Part shown: positions 1 through 7,774 of the stretch, one piece after another | Numbering within the stretch: the first letter of the stretch is position 1 | Layout of the letters: every line of letters starts with the position of its first letter | Source: SVMC01 sp045601345 | GTDB taxonomy: Bacteria; Bacillota; Clostridia; Oscillospirales; Oscillospiraceae | NCBI GenBank assembly: GCA_045601345.1 | Contig: JAZRZL010000087.1 | Location: forward strand, 1 to 36,044 | Direction of reading: 5' to 3' | Length of the DNA: 36,044 nt | Position numbers and translations under genes: made by a program | The notes under the pieces: generated by a model | Told to the model about the DNA's origin: nothing | Databases searched by the model: none | What the model saw: only the letters and a program-made list of their open reading frames with translations

Positions 1-1914
1 GGGAGCCCAGGTATAAGGCTCGCCGTTTACCTTGACATTGTTGAAGACAACGTTCTCGGCTCCGACGATATGGCTGAGCTCGGGTTCGGTTACTCCGTTG
101 ATGTCGCAGTTGCGGAAGGTGATGTTGTGTACGCCTACAGCGTCATCGGTGCCGTCGACATGAACGACATAGCGGCTCTTCTGGCTGGTTACGTTCTCGA
201 TGGTGATATCTCTGAAATCAAGAGGGAACGGACCTTCTGAAGTGCGGCCGTACCTGAGTTCGATACCAAGGATTGCGAGGTCGCATTCACCGACGGTGAT
301 ATTGCGTGCGTTGACGTTCTGAACGGTTCCGCCTCTCTGAGGATTTGACTTGATGCGGATGATTCTCTGAAGATGGGGTGAATTCATTTCGCAGTTCACA
401 ACCCAGAGGTTCTTGAAGCCTCCGGAGATCTCACTTCCGATGGCTACACCCGCATGGCCGTCGCGCATAGTACAGTTGCGTACAATTATGTTGCTGGAGG
501 GGATGTTCCAGCGGCGTCCGTCGGCGTCACGTCCTGACTTGATGGCGATGCAGTCGTCACCGGTGGAGAAGCGGCAGTCCTCGATCACCACATTGCAGGT
601 GGATTCGGGGTCAACGCCGTCATTGTTGCCGCCGTGGGAGTCAATATCCAGGCCACGCACCAGAACATTCTTACAACGCAGGGGATGAACCTCCCACATA
701 CGGGAGCCAACAATCTTCACGCCTTCGATCAGAATATTCTTACAGGCATATGGCTCAATGGTACACGGACGCATGGTAGAGCGCTTGGGAACAATCGCAT
801 TGCCGCTGGGATCGGTGGTGGGGGTGTCGATGTAGGTGACCTTGGTGATGTCGTCCCAGTCAATATCCATGGTGGGAATCTTGTCGGGGAAAGGCGTGTA
901 GCCGTCATTCACCAGACGGTACTGTACAGGAACAGCCTTATCAGACCACTGCTGGACAAGCACATCCTTGCTGACGGTCTGGTAGCCCTCGGCCTTGATG
1001 CTGAGCCAGTTGCTGGAGTCTGCCTGGGGATCAATGGTACCCTTACCAGTGAGCGCGATATTCTCTGCATGGAAGGCACGGATGGGGGATGCCCAGTTGT
1101 AGACATCGTTGCCCTCGAAGCTGGACAGAACCATGGGGAAATACTTGCTGGAGTAGTTACGGACGAACTTCAGCGTAACAAATTCATCCACATAGAGGTT
1201 AACATTGCTCTTGATCTCCAGAGAGCCGGTATAGTAAAGCGTGGGGTTGGAAGCGGACGCACCCTCTGCCGCAGGAACTACAACACGACCGCCGCCGGCG
1301 TTGGAGGCATCGTCAATGGCAGTCTGGATGGCCGTGGTGTAATCGTCCACGATCTGGGTCTTCTTGGTGGAGCCGGAATAGTATTCCTCAGTCATCGGCT
1401 CAACCAGTGCCTGATACTTGGCATCGGTGATGTTGAAGTCCACATCGGGGAAGGTGGGAGTGTTGGCATTGACAAGCTCGTCAATTTCGCTGTAGGTTAC
1501 ATCATTCCAATATTCATTGGTGGCATCCAGTGCATCCTTCACATAAAGGGCATCGGTGAAGCTGTTCTTGCCATTCTGTGCGGTGATGATCAGCTTGTCG
1601 CCTTCGACAATGGCATCACCTGCTGCACGCTCTGCGCCATCGGCAGTGACAACCAGATAGCTCTGCGCACTGCCGTCCTTGGACTGAATCTGCGCAAGCA
1701 GAGTTTCTACGGTTGTACCAGTCTTTACGGTAACCTGAGAGGTACCGACCGTCAGCAGGGCAGGAGCCTCGCCGTTGCGGATAATTACGGTTGAAGAGCC
1801 ACTGGCATCAGACGGCTCCGCTGCAAGAACTACACCGTTAAAGCAGCTCAGCAGCATGACAAACGAGAGTACATATGCCAGAAGCCTGTACATATTGCTC
1901 TTAAATTTTATCAT
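1..1914 (-). CDS. GH28 polygalacturonase, secreted (3' end outside window)
   Basis: The reading frame starts at ATG 1914-1912, preceded by AAGGAG, and runs open off the left edge, giving 638 residues without a stop. Residues 1-31 look like a signal peptide (basic start, hydrophobic core, VVLAA). Residues 45-120 are a small beta-rich domain I cannot name. From about 185 onward is a right-handed beta-helix with the four GH28 signatures in order: NNDG (430-433), TGDDC (451-455), DGHAG (485-489) and RIK (520-522). GH28 enzymes hydrolyse galacturonan with Asp general acid/base residues in the first two motifs, so the active site is complete. Its product, galacturonate, is the substrate of the uptake and uxa genes nearby. 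Endo or exo mode cannot be told from sequence; the long N-terminal region and the motif spacing lean to exo. Codon choice changes near position 535 (see findings). Confidence 0.93.
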   Translation of the reverse strand, partial: MIKFKSNMYRLLAYVLSFVMLLSCFNGVVLAAEPSDASGSSTVIIRNGEAPALLTVGTSQVTVKTGTTVETLLAQIQSKDGSAQSYLVVTADGAERAAGDAIVEGDKLIITAQNGKNSFTDALYVKDALDATNEYWNDVTYSEIDELVNANTPTFPDVDFNITDAKYQALVEPMTEEYYSGSTKKTQIVDDYTTAIQTAIDDASNAGGGRVVVPAAEGASASNPTLYYTGSLEIKSNVNLYVDEFVTLKFVRNYSSKYFPMVLSSFEGNDVYNWASPIRAFHAENIALTGKGTIDPQADSSNWLSIKAEGYQTVSKDVLVQQWSDKAVPVQYRLVNDGYTPFPDKIPTMDIDWDDITKVTYIDTPTTDPSGNAIVPKRSTMRPCTIEPYACKNILIEGVKIVGSRMWEVHPLRCKNVLVRGLDIDSHGGNNDGVDPESTCNVVIEDCRFSTGDDCIAIKSGRDADGRRWNIPSSNIIVRNCTMRDGHAGVAIGSEISGGFKNLWVVNCEMNSPHLQRIIRIKSNPQRGGTVQNVNARNITVGECDLAILGIELRYGRTSEGPFPLDFRDITIENVTSQKSRYVVHVDGTDDAVGVHNITFRNCDINGVTEPELSHIVGAENVVFNNVKVNGEPYTWAP

Positions 1915-2158
1915 CGTATTCTCCTTTTCTAATTTTATGAATATAAATTGGGGTTGGGAAAGCGCGGTAAAGTCTCCAGGTTGAATCGGTGGACGATATG
2001 GAAAATGGTTTAATCAATCCCCTCCTTAAACAACGTAGCCGTTGCTTCACGAACGTCTCAGGTGACGGCTTTTAATAAACAGAAACGAAACGCAACGCAA
2101 AAGCCCATATCGCAATCGCTTCAGCAATGCAAAAACATCGGTTATTTTGTCAATTTTG

Positions 2159-2175
2159 CTAAAACGTTTACGTAC
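2159..2175. promoter_or_regulatory. LacI/CcpA-type operator upstream of GH28 gene
   Basis: The core AAACGTTT (2162-2169) lies within GCTAAAACGTTTACGTAC. It abuts a TTGACA (complement of 2148-2153) on the minus strand, which could be the -35 of the polygalacturonase gene, but no convincing -10 follows 17 bp on. A near-identical string, GCTAAAACGTTACCTACG, occurs at 8940-8957 in the dctP leader. The central CG with flanking A/T is typical of LacI-family and cre sites; which protein binds is not known. Confidence 0.5.
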
Positions 2176-2249
2176 AAAAACAAATTATCCCGTGCGATAC
2201 CGAGAAATTTGCAATTATTAGTAATAATACCAACTTCAGAAAACCAATA

Positions 2250-2265
2250 GGGTAAACGTTTACCC
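2250..2265. promoter_or_regulatory. 16-bp perfect palindrome, LacI-type operator
   Basis: GGGTAAACGTTTACCC is a perfect palindrome with the central CG of LacI-family operators. Its centre is 92 bp from the centre of the second AAACGTTT site, an arrangement that would allow looping upstream of the polygalacturonase gene. No LacI-family gene lies in the window. Confidence 0.55.
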
Positions 2266-2271
2266 AAACTT

Positions 2272-2319
2272 TATAAATAAAAATACCGGCAGCATCTGAA
2301 AAGTTCAGAGGCTGCCGGT
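2272..2319 (-). terminator. Rho-independent terminator of gntR
   Basis: ACCGGCAGC (2285-2293) pairs with GCTGCCGGT (2311-2319), and TCTGAA pairs with TTCAGA inside, leaving a 3-nt loop. Read on the minus strand the stem is followed by a T-rich run (complement of 2272-2284). It lies just downstream of the gntR stop at 2330. Confidence 0.88.
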
Positions 2320-2329
2320 GTCATAGATC

Positions 2330-3004
2330 TTACTTAAAATACTGGGGATACTGTGCGCGGATGGCATTGAGGTCAAACTTATAGCGGTTTATGTGCTTCT
2401 GAAATACGCACCGCGCCTGCTCGGGATCGCGAGCCTTGATCGCCGCCACGATTCTGGCATGGTCATCGACGATCTTCTCATCCTTGACCTTCTGCAAAGC
2501 CAGACGCTTCACGCGGACATAATGGATCTGGACACTGTCCATCAGTTCGTAGCTCTGGGGCTTGTTGGCGATTTCAAAAAGCATTCGATGGAACTTATCG
2601 TCCAGTTCCATCAGAGAATCCGCATAATTCTGTGTCAGAGAGAATTGCTGTAGCTTTACAGCCTCTTCCAGTCTCAGAATATCTTCCTCTGTTGCCAGCT
2701 CACAGTCCAGCTCAAGCACGGCGCTTTCCAGCACCCGACGCGTAAACTGGGACTCCTCCAGCATATTGAGATCAATATAGGACACTACACCGCGTTTTTG
2801 GGGCACAATTTCAACGATTTTGACCTTTTCGAGGAGCATCAGGGCCTCACGAACCGGTGTACGCGACAGTCCAAGCGTCGTTGCAAGCTCATTCTCGCTG
2901 ATTCGGGCGCCAGGCTCTAAACCGAAATTGATAATATTACTCTTAATCGTCCGCAATGCATAATCCTGATTTGTCTCTCTGGGAAGACGTTCTAATATAA
3001 CCAT
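2330..3004 (-). CDS. GntR/FadR-family regulator (FCD domain)
   Basis: The protein has 224 residues, the usual length of the FadR subfamily. The N-terminal winged helix (about 8-75) carries the classic recognition segment SENELATTLGLSRTPVREAL. The C-terminal all-helical FCD domain (about 80-215) keeps the metal/ligand residues D135 or D136, H139, H182 and H204. Members with this metal site often bind sugar acids, and several control uxu/uxa genes, so a hexuronate intermediate is the likely effector (inference). The start ATG follows AGGGAGAG. The gene lies 129 bp beyond uxuB but has its own strong promoter. A CTAG-repeat motif at that promoter recurs at dctP, so the protein probably represses itself and the uronate operons. 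The specific orthologue (UxuR, ExuR, KdgR-like) cannot be decided. Confidence 0.92.
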   Translation of the reverse strand: MVILERLPRETNQDYALRTIKSNIINFGLEPGARISENELATTLGLSRTPVREALMLLEKVKIVEIVPQKRGVVSYIDLNMLEESQFTRRVLESAVLELDCELATEEDILRLEEAVKLQQFSLTQNYADSLMELDDKFHRMLFEIANKPQSYELMDSVQIHYVRVKRLALQKVKDEKIVDDHARIVAAIKARDPEQARCVFQKHINRYKFDLNAIRAQYPQYFK

Positions 3005-3025
3005 ATTTCACTCTCCCTTGAATTT

Positions 3026-3080
3026 AGGTCACCTCTAAAAATTCATCACAGCGCGACTTACGCTGATTTTTTAGAGTTTC
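3026..3080. repeat. Short inverted repeat in gntR leader
   Basis: CTCTAAAAA (3034-3042) and its partner near 3070-3080, plus CAGCG/CGCTG inside, form an imperfect hairpin between the gntR -10 and its ribosome binding site. The 26 bp at 3026-3051 recur exactly, in inverted orientation, at 22485-22510, and 14 bp of it recur at 17774-17787. It is therefore a dispersed repeat rather than a gene-specific structure. Confidence 0.6.
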
Positions 3081-3094
3081 CCTTTAGCAGGTAC

Positions 3095-3122
3095 ATTATA
3101 CATTACGATATTCATTTGTCAA
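3095..3122 (-). promoter_or_regulatory. gntR promoter
   Basis: On the minus strand TTGACA (complement of 3117-3122) is followed after 16 bp by TATAAT (complement of 3095-3100). It is a near-consensus sigma-A promoter about 90 bp upstream of the gntR start codon. Confidence 0.8.
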
Positions 3123-3124
3123 GA

Positions 3125-3145
3125 ACTAGTGTGCTAGTTTACTAG
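3125..3145. promoter_or_regulatory. Candidate GntR operator at gntR promoter
   Basis: ACTAGTGTGCTAGT (3125-3138) is followed by a third CTAG at 3142, so CTAG recurs at 3126, 3134 and 3142 with an exact 8-bp step. It lies directly upstream of the gntR -35 and overlaps the uxuB stop codon. The same motif with one change adjoins the dctP -35 at 8996-9009. Position and recurrence point to the FadR-type regulator; binding is inferred. Confidence 0.6.
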
Positions 3146-4750
3146 ATAACACTTTAGTGTATCTCTGACTGCGCCGGTTCCTCGGCACATCTGCGCGAAC
3201 ATTTGACTGATTTTATCGCCGAGGCCGATCTCGACAAGGTCACAGCTCCAAAGGCTGCGGTCGTGCAGGATCGATTCTGGCGCATTGCCGATAGAATTCG
3301 GATTATCATAGCGAACGAGGGAGAGCTGATTCTGAAGTTCTTCCAGCCTTGGATCGGGCGAGCATTGCATTGCTTCTCCCCTGTCATCTACTGCCAGAAG
3401 ATAGCGCAGCCATCCGGCAATGGCAAGCGGAATATAGGTAAGCCCGGTCACATCCAGATCGTCCCGTGCGGCATAGGCGCGAATGGTTTCGCCAAAGCGG
3501 ATGGGAACCTTCTGGCTGGTGTCCGTTGCAATTCGCTGGGGCGCATCCGGGAGAAAATGGTTTGTAAGCCGCTGCTCCAGAACCTCACGCAGAAACTCCT
3601 CCGGGCGAAGGATGCCCGGATCGGTCACGACGCAAAGACCCTCGCTGAATCCGATCCTGCGGACAAGTGTACAGAGCAGCGGATCTTCCATTTCATCCGC
3701 GATCTTTTTGTAACCCAGTAGGCACCCAAACACCGCAAGCGCGGTATGCAGCGGATTGAGGCAGGTCATGACCTTCATGCGCTCGGCACGGTTGACCGTG
3801 TCGGCATCCGTCATATAGACACCTGCGCGTTCCAGCGGCGGGCGTCCGTTGGGGAAGCGATCCTCGACCACCAGATACTGCGGCGCTTCCGCATTGACGA
3901 AGGGCGCAATATAGGTGTGCTTGGACGTGATCACAGCCTCCATATCCTCCACACCGTCCTTCGAAAGAAGCGCGGCAATGGCGGGATCGGGACGCGGCGT
4001 AATCTTGTCGATCATGCTCAGCGGGAAGGCAACATTTTCCTCCTGCGAAAGCCATTGGCAAAATGCCTCCGGCAGGAATCCGCGGGCGCACCATTCCGTC
4101 GCGGCCTCAAGCACACTCCGGCGCAGCTTTTCGCCGTTGGCGGAGCAGTTATCAAGGCTGAGCAGGGCAATGGGCTTTGCGCCGGCACAATAGCGCAGAT
4201 ACAAAAGCTTGGTAACGAGGAAGATCACATTTCTGCATTCCTCCAGGCCGTTTTCCGCATCTTTTGCCGCTGACGGCAGCCATGCGCCGCTGCCGCTGTG
4301 AAGGACATAGCCCTTTTCGGTCACGGTGAAGCTGACGATCTGTAGGCTGTCGCTGCAAAACGCCCGCTCCAGCCGCTCCATATCCCCGGCTGCACTGCCG
4401 TCGGCGCACAGGCCGTCGGCAATGGAGGCTACGACCTCCCTGCGAAGCTGTCCGTCGGCGCACAGCGTAACCGTCAGGGACATGGAGTCAAAAGGATGAT
4501 AGATTTTTTCAATGATTTCGGGATCAAAGCTCTCGGCGGCAATGATCCCCCGGTCACTCAGGCCATCGCAAAGCAGACGATCCTGTAGCGCCGCAATGTA
4601 GCCGCGGAAAATATTTCCCGCGCCGAAATGAACCCAGATGGGTGCTTCCAGCGTTCTTTCCCGCATGGCATTCCAGTCATAGGCGGGCAGTCGAATGCCC
4701 CTGCTCTCCCAGAGGGCAGCTTCAAGCTGTGCGCTTCGTGACAGCTTCAT
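3134..4750 (-). CDS. uxuB: D-fructuronate reductase (mannonate oxidoreductase)
   Basis: This mannitol-dehydrogenase-family protein has 538 residues and should interconvert D-fructuronate and D-mannonate with NAD(H). The Rossmann start is visible as WVHFGAGNIFRGY. The C-terminal half carries the family's helical domain, with the MKVMTCLNPLHTALAVFGCL segment. The reading frame is open further upstream, but ATG 4750-4748 is chosen because GAGGTGAGG precedes it and the uxuA stop lies only 4 nt before. That coupling to uxuA (mannonate dehydratase) assigns the substrate as fructuronate rather than tagaturonate; a second family member, the probable uxaB, sits in the plus-strand operon. The gene ends at TAG 3136-3134 inside the candidate GntR operator. 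Confidence 0.9.
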   Translation of the reverse strand: MKLSRSAQLEAALWESRGIRLPAYDWNAMRERTLEAPIWVHFGAGNIFRGYIAALQDRLLCDGLSDRGIIAAESFDPEIIEKIYHPFDSMSLTVTLCADGQLRREVVASIADGLCADGSAAGDMERLERAFCSDSLQIVSFTVTEKGYVLHSGSGAWLPSAAKDAENGLEECRNVIFLVTKLLYLRYCAGAKPIALLSLDNCSANGEKLRRSVLEAATEWCARGFLPEAFCQWLSQEENVAFPLSMIDKITPRPDPAIAALLSKDGVEDMEAVITSKHTYIAPFVNAEAPQYLVVEDRFPNGRPPLERAGVYMTDADTVNRAERMKVMTCLNPLHTALAVFGCLLGYKKIADEMEDPLLCTLVRRIGFSEGLCVVTDPGILRPEEFLREVLEQRLTNHFLPDAPQRIATDTSQKVPIRFGETIRAYAARDDLDVTGLTYIPLAIAGWLRYLLAVDDRGEAMQCSPDPRLEELQNQLSLVRYDNPNSIGNAPESILHDRSLWSCDLVEIGLGDKISQMFAQMCRGTGAVRDTLKCYLVN

Positions 4751-4754
4751 GCCC

Positions 4755-5837
4755 TCACCTCGTTTCCGTGCGGTGGGAGATCGCCTCCCAAAGCCCCTTG
4801 AGGTAGACCGCACCAAGTGCACGGTCATATAGGCCATAACCGGGACGCCCCTGCTCGCCCCAGATCATGCGCCCATGATCCGGGCGGATGTAGGTATCGG
4901 GGCAGGTCTCATAAGCGGCCAGCAGGATCTCGTACATATCAAGATCGCCCTCGGAGGACAGATGCGCTGCCTCGCGGAACTTGTGGAATCCCAGATGCTT
5001 GATGTTGCGCATATGCAGACATCCGATGCGACCCATGGTGCCAAAGCGGCGAATGAGCGCGGGAATGTCATTGTCGGGATTGGAACCCAACGAGCCTGTA
5101 CACAGGCAGATGCTGTTGCACGGAGAGTCCTTCAGCGAAAGGATCTTTTGTAACCCTTCCCCATCATAGGCAACACGGGGAAGCCCGAAAATAGGCCAGC
5201 CGGGATCGTCGGGATGTACCGCCATGGTGACACCACATTCCTCGCAGGTCGGGATGATCCCATCAAGGAAATAACGATAGTTTTCAAGATACTGCGTTGT
5301 ATCCATGCCCGCGTACAGCGCAAGGGTATGCTCAAGCTCTGCCAGACGCTCCGGCTCCCAGCCCGGAAGGGAGAAGCCGTTGCTGTTCTCCATGGTGCTT
5401 CGCACGATGTCCGCAGGACCCATGGTGCCGAGCATTGCCTCATCATAATAAAGGCAATGGGAGCCGTCCGCCGCAATCTCATGATTGAGGTCAGTACGCA
5501 GCCAGTCGAATACAGGCATAAAGTTGTAGACGATCACCTTGACACCATATTTCGCCAGATTGCGGATGGTAATGCAGTAATTTTCGATATAACGGTCGCG
5601 GGTAGGCAGTCCCAGCTTGATATCCTCATGGACATTGACCGACTCAATGACCTCACAGGCAAGATCCGCTTCATTGACCTCGGTAATATAGCTGCGGATC
5701 TCTTCCTCGGTCCAGATCTCTCCGGCAGCCTTCTCGGGCAGGAAGCCCATAATGCCGGTCATGCCAGGGATCTGGCGGATGTCACGCAGGGATACGCTGT
5801 CGTTTGCCGCCCCGTACCAGCGGAATGTCATCTTCAT
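4755..5837 (-). CDS. uxuA: Mannonate dehydratase
   Basis: The protein has 360 residues, the normal size for UxuA. It dehydrates D-mannonate to 2-keto-3-deoxygluconate using Mn/Fe. It opens with MTFRWYGAANDSVSLRDIRQ and has the TIM-barrel landmarks VIESVNVHEDIKLG, YNFMPVFDWLRTDL, AVHPDDPGWPIFGLPR, HMRNIKH and YIRPDHGR. The His, Asp and Cys residues that bind metal in the family are present. It starts 3 nt after the dctM stop and ends 4 nt before uxuB, so it is translated from the TRAP-uxu operon. Its product feeds KdgK and Eda encoded from 9999 on. Confidence 0.96.
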   Translation of the reverse strand: MKMTFRWYGAANDSVSLRDIRQIPGMTGIMGFLPEKAAGEIWTEEEIRSYITEVNEADLACEVIESVNVHEDIKLGLPTRDRYIENYCITIRNLAKYGVKVIVYNFMPVFDWLRTDLNHEIAADGSHCLYYDEAMLGTMGPADIVRSTMENSNGFSLPGWEPERLAELEHTLALYAGMDTTQYLENYRYFLDGIIPTCEECGVTMAVHPDDPGWPIFGLPRVAYDGEGLQKILSLKDSPCNSICLCTGSLGSNPDNDIPALIRRFGTMGRIGCLHMRNIKHLGFHKFREAAHLSSEGDLDMYEILLAAYETCPDTYIRPDHGRMIWGEQGRPGYGLYDRALGAVYLKGLWEAISHRTETR

Positions 5838-5840
5838 GGC

Positions 5841-7145
5841 TTATGCACCGTAGCCCGCCAGCAGTCTGGGCAGCAGCAGACTGACATCCGGCCAGAAGGT
5901 AACCAGAAGCAGCGTGATAATCATGCAAATATAGAACGGCAGGGTTGCCTTGACGACCTTTTCCATGGGTACGCCGGAGACGGCGGAGCCGATGAACAGA
6001 ACCGCGCCGACGGGAGGTGTCAGCAGACCGATGCCGCAGTTCAGAACGATCAGGATGCCGAACTGCACCGGATCCATACCCGCCTGTATCGCAATGGGAA
6101 GCAGGATGGGCGTGGCGATCAGGATGATGGGAGCCATATCCATGATGCAGCCAAGGAGCAGCAGAATCGCATCAATCAGAAGCAGGATAACGATAGGATT
6201 GGACGAGAGAGAAATGATGGCCTTTGCGCAAATATCGGGCACATGGAGCGTGGTCAGGCAGTAGCCGAAGACGCTGGAGGTAGCGATCAGAATCAGGACA
6301 ATGGAGAGAGTATCAATGCAGCCCTCCAGCGATTTCCAGACACCCTTCCAATTAAGACCCTTATAAATATACACGCTGACAATCAGAGAATAGATGACCG
6401 CGATGGCCGCAGATTCCGTCGCCGTAAATATGCCGCCGACAACGCCGACCACAACGATCAGCACTGCGGCCAGCGCCCAGAAGGATTTGCAAAGCTGCTT
6501 GAGCAGATTCAGAATGCTGAATCGCTCGCCCTTGGGGTAGCTGCGCTTGACGGACAGGATGTAGGAGCCGACCATCAGGCTGATGGCAAGAACGGCACCG
6601 GGGAGATAGCCCGCAAGGAACAGGGAGCCGACAGAAATGCCGCCCGCAGCCGTAGCATAGATGACCATGTTGTGGCTCGGCGGAACCAGCAGACCCTCAC
6701 AGGAGGAGGTGATTGTAACAGCGGTAGAGAAATCTGCATCGTAGCCCTCATCGACCATCATGGGGATCATGATGGCACCAATGGAGGCGGTGTCCGCAGA
6801 AGCGGAGCCGGAAATACCGCCAAAGAAATAGGAGGCGACAATGTTGACCATGGCTAGACCGCCGCGCATCCAGCCGACGCAGGCATTGGCAAGCGCGATC
6901 AACTTCTCGGAGATGCCGCCGGTGCCCATGAGGACACCCATGGTGATAAAGAACGGAACGGCCATCAGGCTGAAGGAGAAAATACCCTTCACCATCTGCT
7001 GGCAGACCGTCGTAAGCGTCATACCCTGCACCAGAAGGCACAGAACAGACGAAATACCTACGGCGTAGGCGATTGGGAAACGTAACAGAATCATTACAAA
7101 GAAGCTTCCCAGAAGAACGAGAACTGCAATCGACTGAATGCTCAT
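5841..7145 (-). CDS. dctM: TRAP transporter large permease (DctM type)
   Basis: The protein has 434 residues and about 12 hydrophobic segments, typical of the DctM/SiaM large subunit that couples Na+ or H+ flux to solute uptake. Recognisable family stretches are the N-terminal PIAYAVGISS region, FFGGISGSASADTASIG and the C-terminal NCGIGLLTPPVGAVLFIG. It overlaps dctQ by 4 nt (ATGA), which indicates translational coupling. Linkage to uxuA and uxuB suggests a hexuronate substrate such as glucuronate or galacturonate; this is inference, as substrate is set by DctP. Confidence 0.95.
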   Translation of the reverse strand: MSIQSIAVLVLLGSFFVMILLRFPIAYAVGISSVLCLLVQGMTLTTVCQQMVKGIFSFSLMAVPFFITMGVLMGTGGISEKLIALANACVGWMRGGLAMVNIVASYFFGGISGSASADTASIGAIMIPMMVDEGYDADFSTAVTITSSCEGLLVPPSHNMVIYATAAGGISVGSLFLAGYLPGAVLAISLMVGSYILSVKRSYPKGERFSILNLLKQLCKSFWALAAVLIVVVGVVGGIFTATESAAIAVIYSLIVSVYIYKGLNWKGVWKSLEGCIDTLSIVLILIATSSVFGYCLTTLHVPDICAKAIISLSSNPIVILLLIDAILLLLGCIMDMAPIILIATPILLPIAIQAGMDPVQFGILIVLNCGIGLLTPPVGAVLFIGSAVSGVPMEKVVKATLPFYICMIITLLLVTFWPDVSLLLPRLLAGYGA

Positions 7146-7666
7146 TTGGCTGCATCCTCCTTTACAAAGAAAGCTTTGATATGATTATAAATCGCTTCGA
7201 ATTCAAAGATGATTATGGCAGCGCCGGAAAGGGGGATCGGGAAATACATCCAGAACTTGGAGACCTTCGGCATGGAGATATATTTGCCGACTGCACCGAT
7301 GGTGTTGGCATATTTCCAGCCCTGCGTCAGAAGCACGATGCCAAAGGCAATGACAGCCACATCAGCCAGAACATCCAGCGCCTTAATAAGATTCTTGGGC
7401 AGGAACGTGTCCATGGCGGTCATGCGGATATGTGCACCGCGGCGGATGGCAAGAGTAGCGGACAGGACGGCCATATAGGCCATCAGCGTCAGAACGACTT
7501 CCTCGGACCAACTGGGGTCGGGAATGAACTTGATGTAGCGTCCGGCCACAGCCATAGAGGTAATCAGAATATCTGCGATGAGCAGGAGCTTGCAGATAAA
7601 CAGGATGACCTTATAGGCGATGTCATAAACAGGCTTGAGCTTGTCCATGGCGTTAAAAAACTTCAC
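7142..7666 (-). CDS. dctQ: TRAP transporter small permease (DctQ type)
   Basis: The 174-residue membrane protein has four hydrophobic segments. The family stretch PSWSEEVVLTLMAYMAVLSATLAIRRGAH spans the conserved WxEE and G(A)H region of DctQ. The start is a GTG (7666-7664), with AGGAGAG eight bases upstream; the next in-frame ATG is six codons later and has no comparable site. It sits between the binding protein and the large permease. Confidence 0.92.
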   Translation of the reverse strand: MKFFNAMDKLKPVYDIAYKVILFICKLLLIADILITSMAVAGRYIKFIPDPSWSEEVVLTLMAYMAVLSATLAIRRGAHIRMTAMDTFLPKNLIKALDVLADVAVIAFGIVLLTQGWKYANTIGAVGKYISMPKVSKFWMYFPIPLSGAAIIIFEFEAIYNHIKAFFVKEDAAK

Positions 7667-7693
7667 AGCTTATCTCTCCTTTTCATTTCAAAA

Positions 7694-7721
7694 TTTGGGG
7701 CGTGGATCTCCACGCCCCAAA
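7694..7721 (-). terminator. Intercistronic hairpin between dctP and dctQ
   Basis: A 12-bp stem, TTTGGGGCGTGG (7694-7705) with CCACGCCCCAAA (7710-7721), closes a 4-nt loop. On the minus strand it is followed by a short T-containing stretch rather than a full U run. It probably acts as a leaky terminator or 3' stabiliser, leaving more dctP than permease message. Confidence 0.65.
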
Positions 7722-7774
7722 AGTTCACATGGCAATCGTTATTTTAATGAATAACGGTATGTGCAGGAGTTCAA

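Noticed and set aside
634..1794. 386-residue plus-strand ORF
   Set aside because: It is antisense to the GH28 gene, whose frame shows all four family motifs.
2062..2250. 62-residue plus-strand ORF
   Set aside because: It spans the A/T-rich regulatory region with LacI-type sites, has no ribosome binding site and no recognisable sequence.
5214..6857. 547-residue plus-strand ORF
   Set aside because: It is antisense to uxuA and dctM; its composition (D/H/Q/R rich) is that of a shadow frame.
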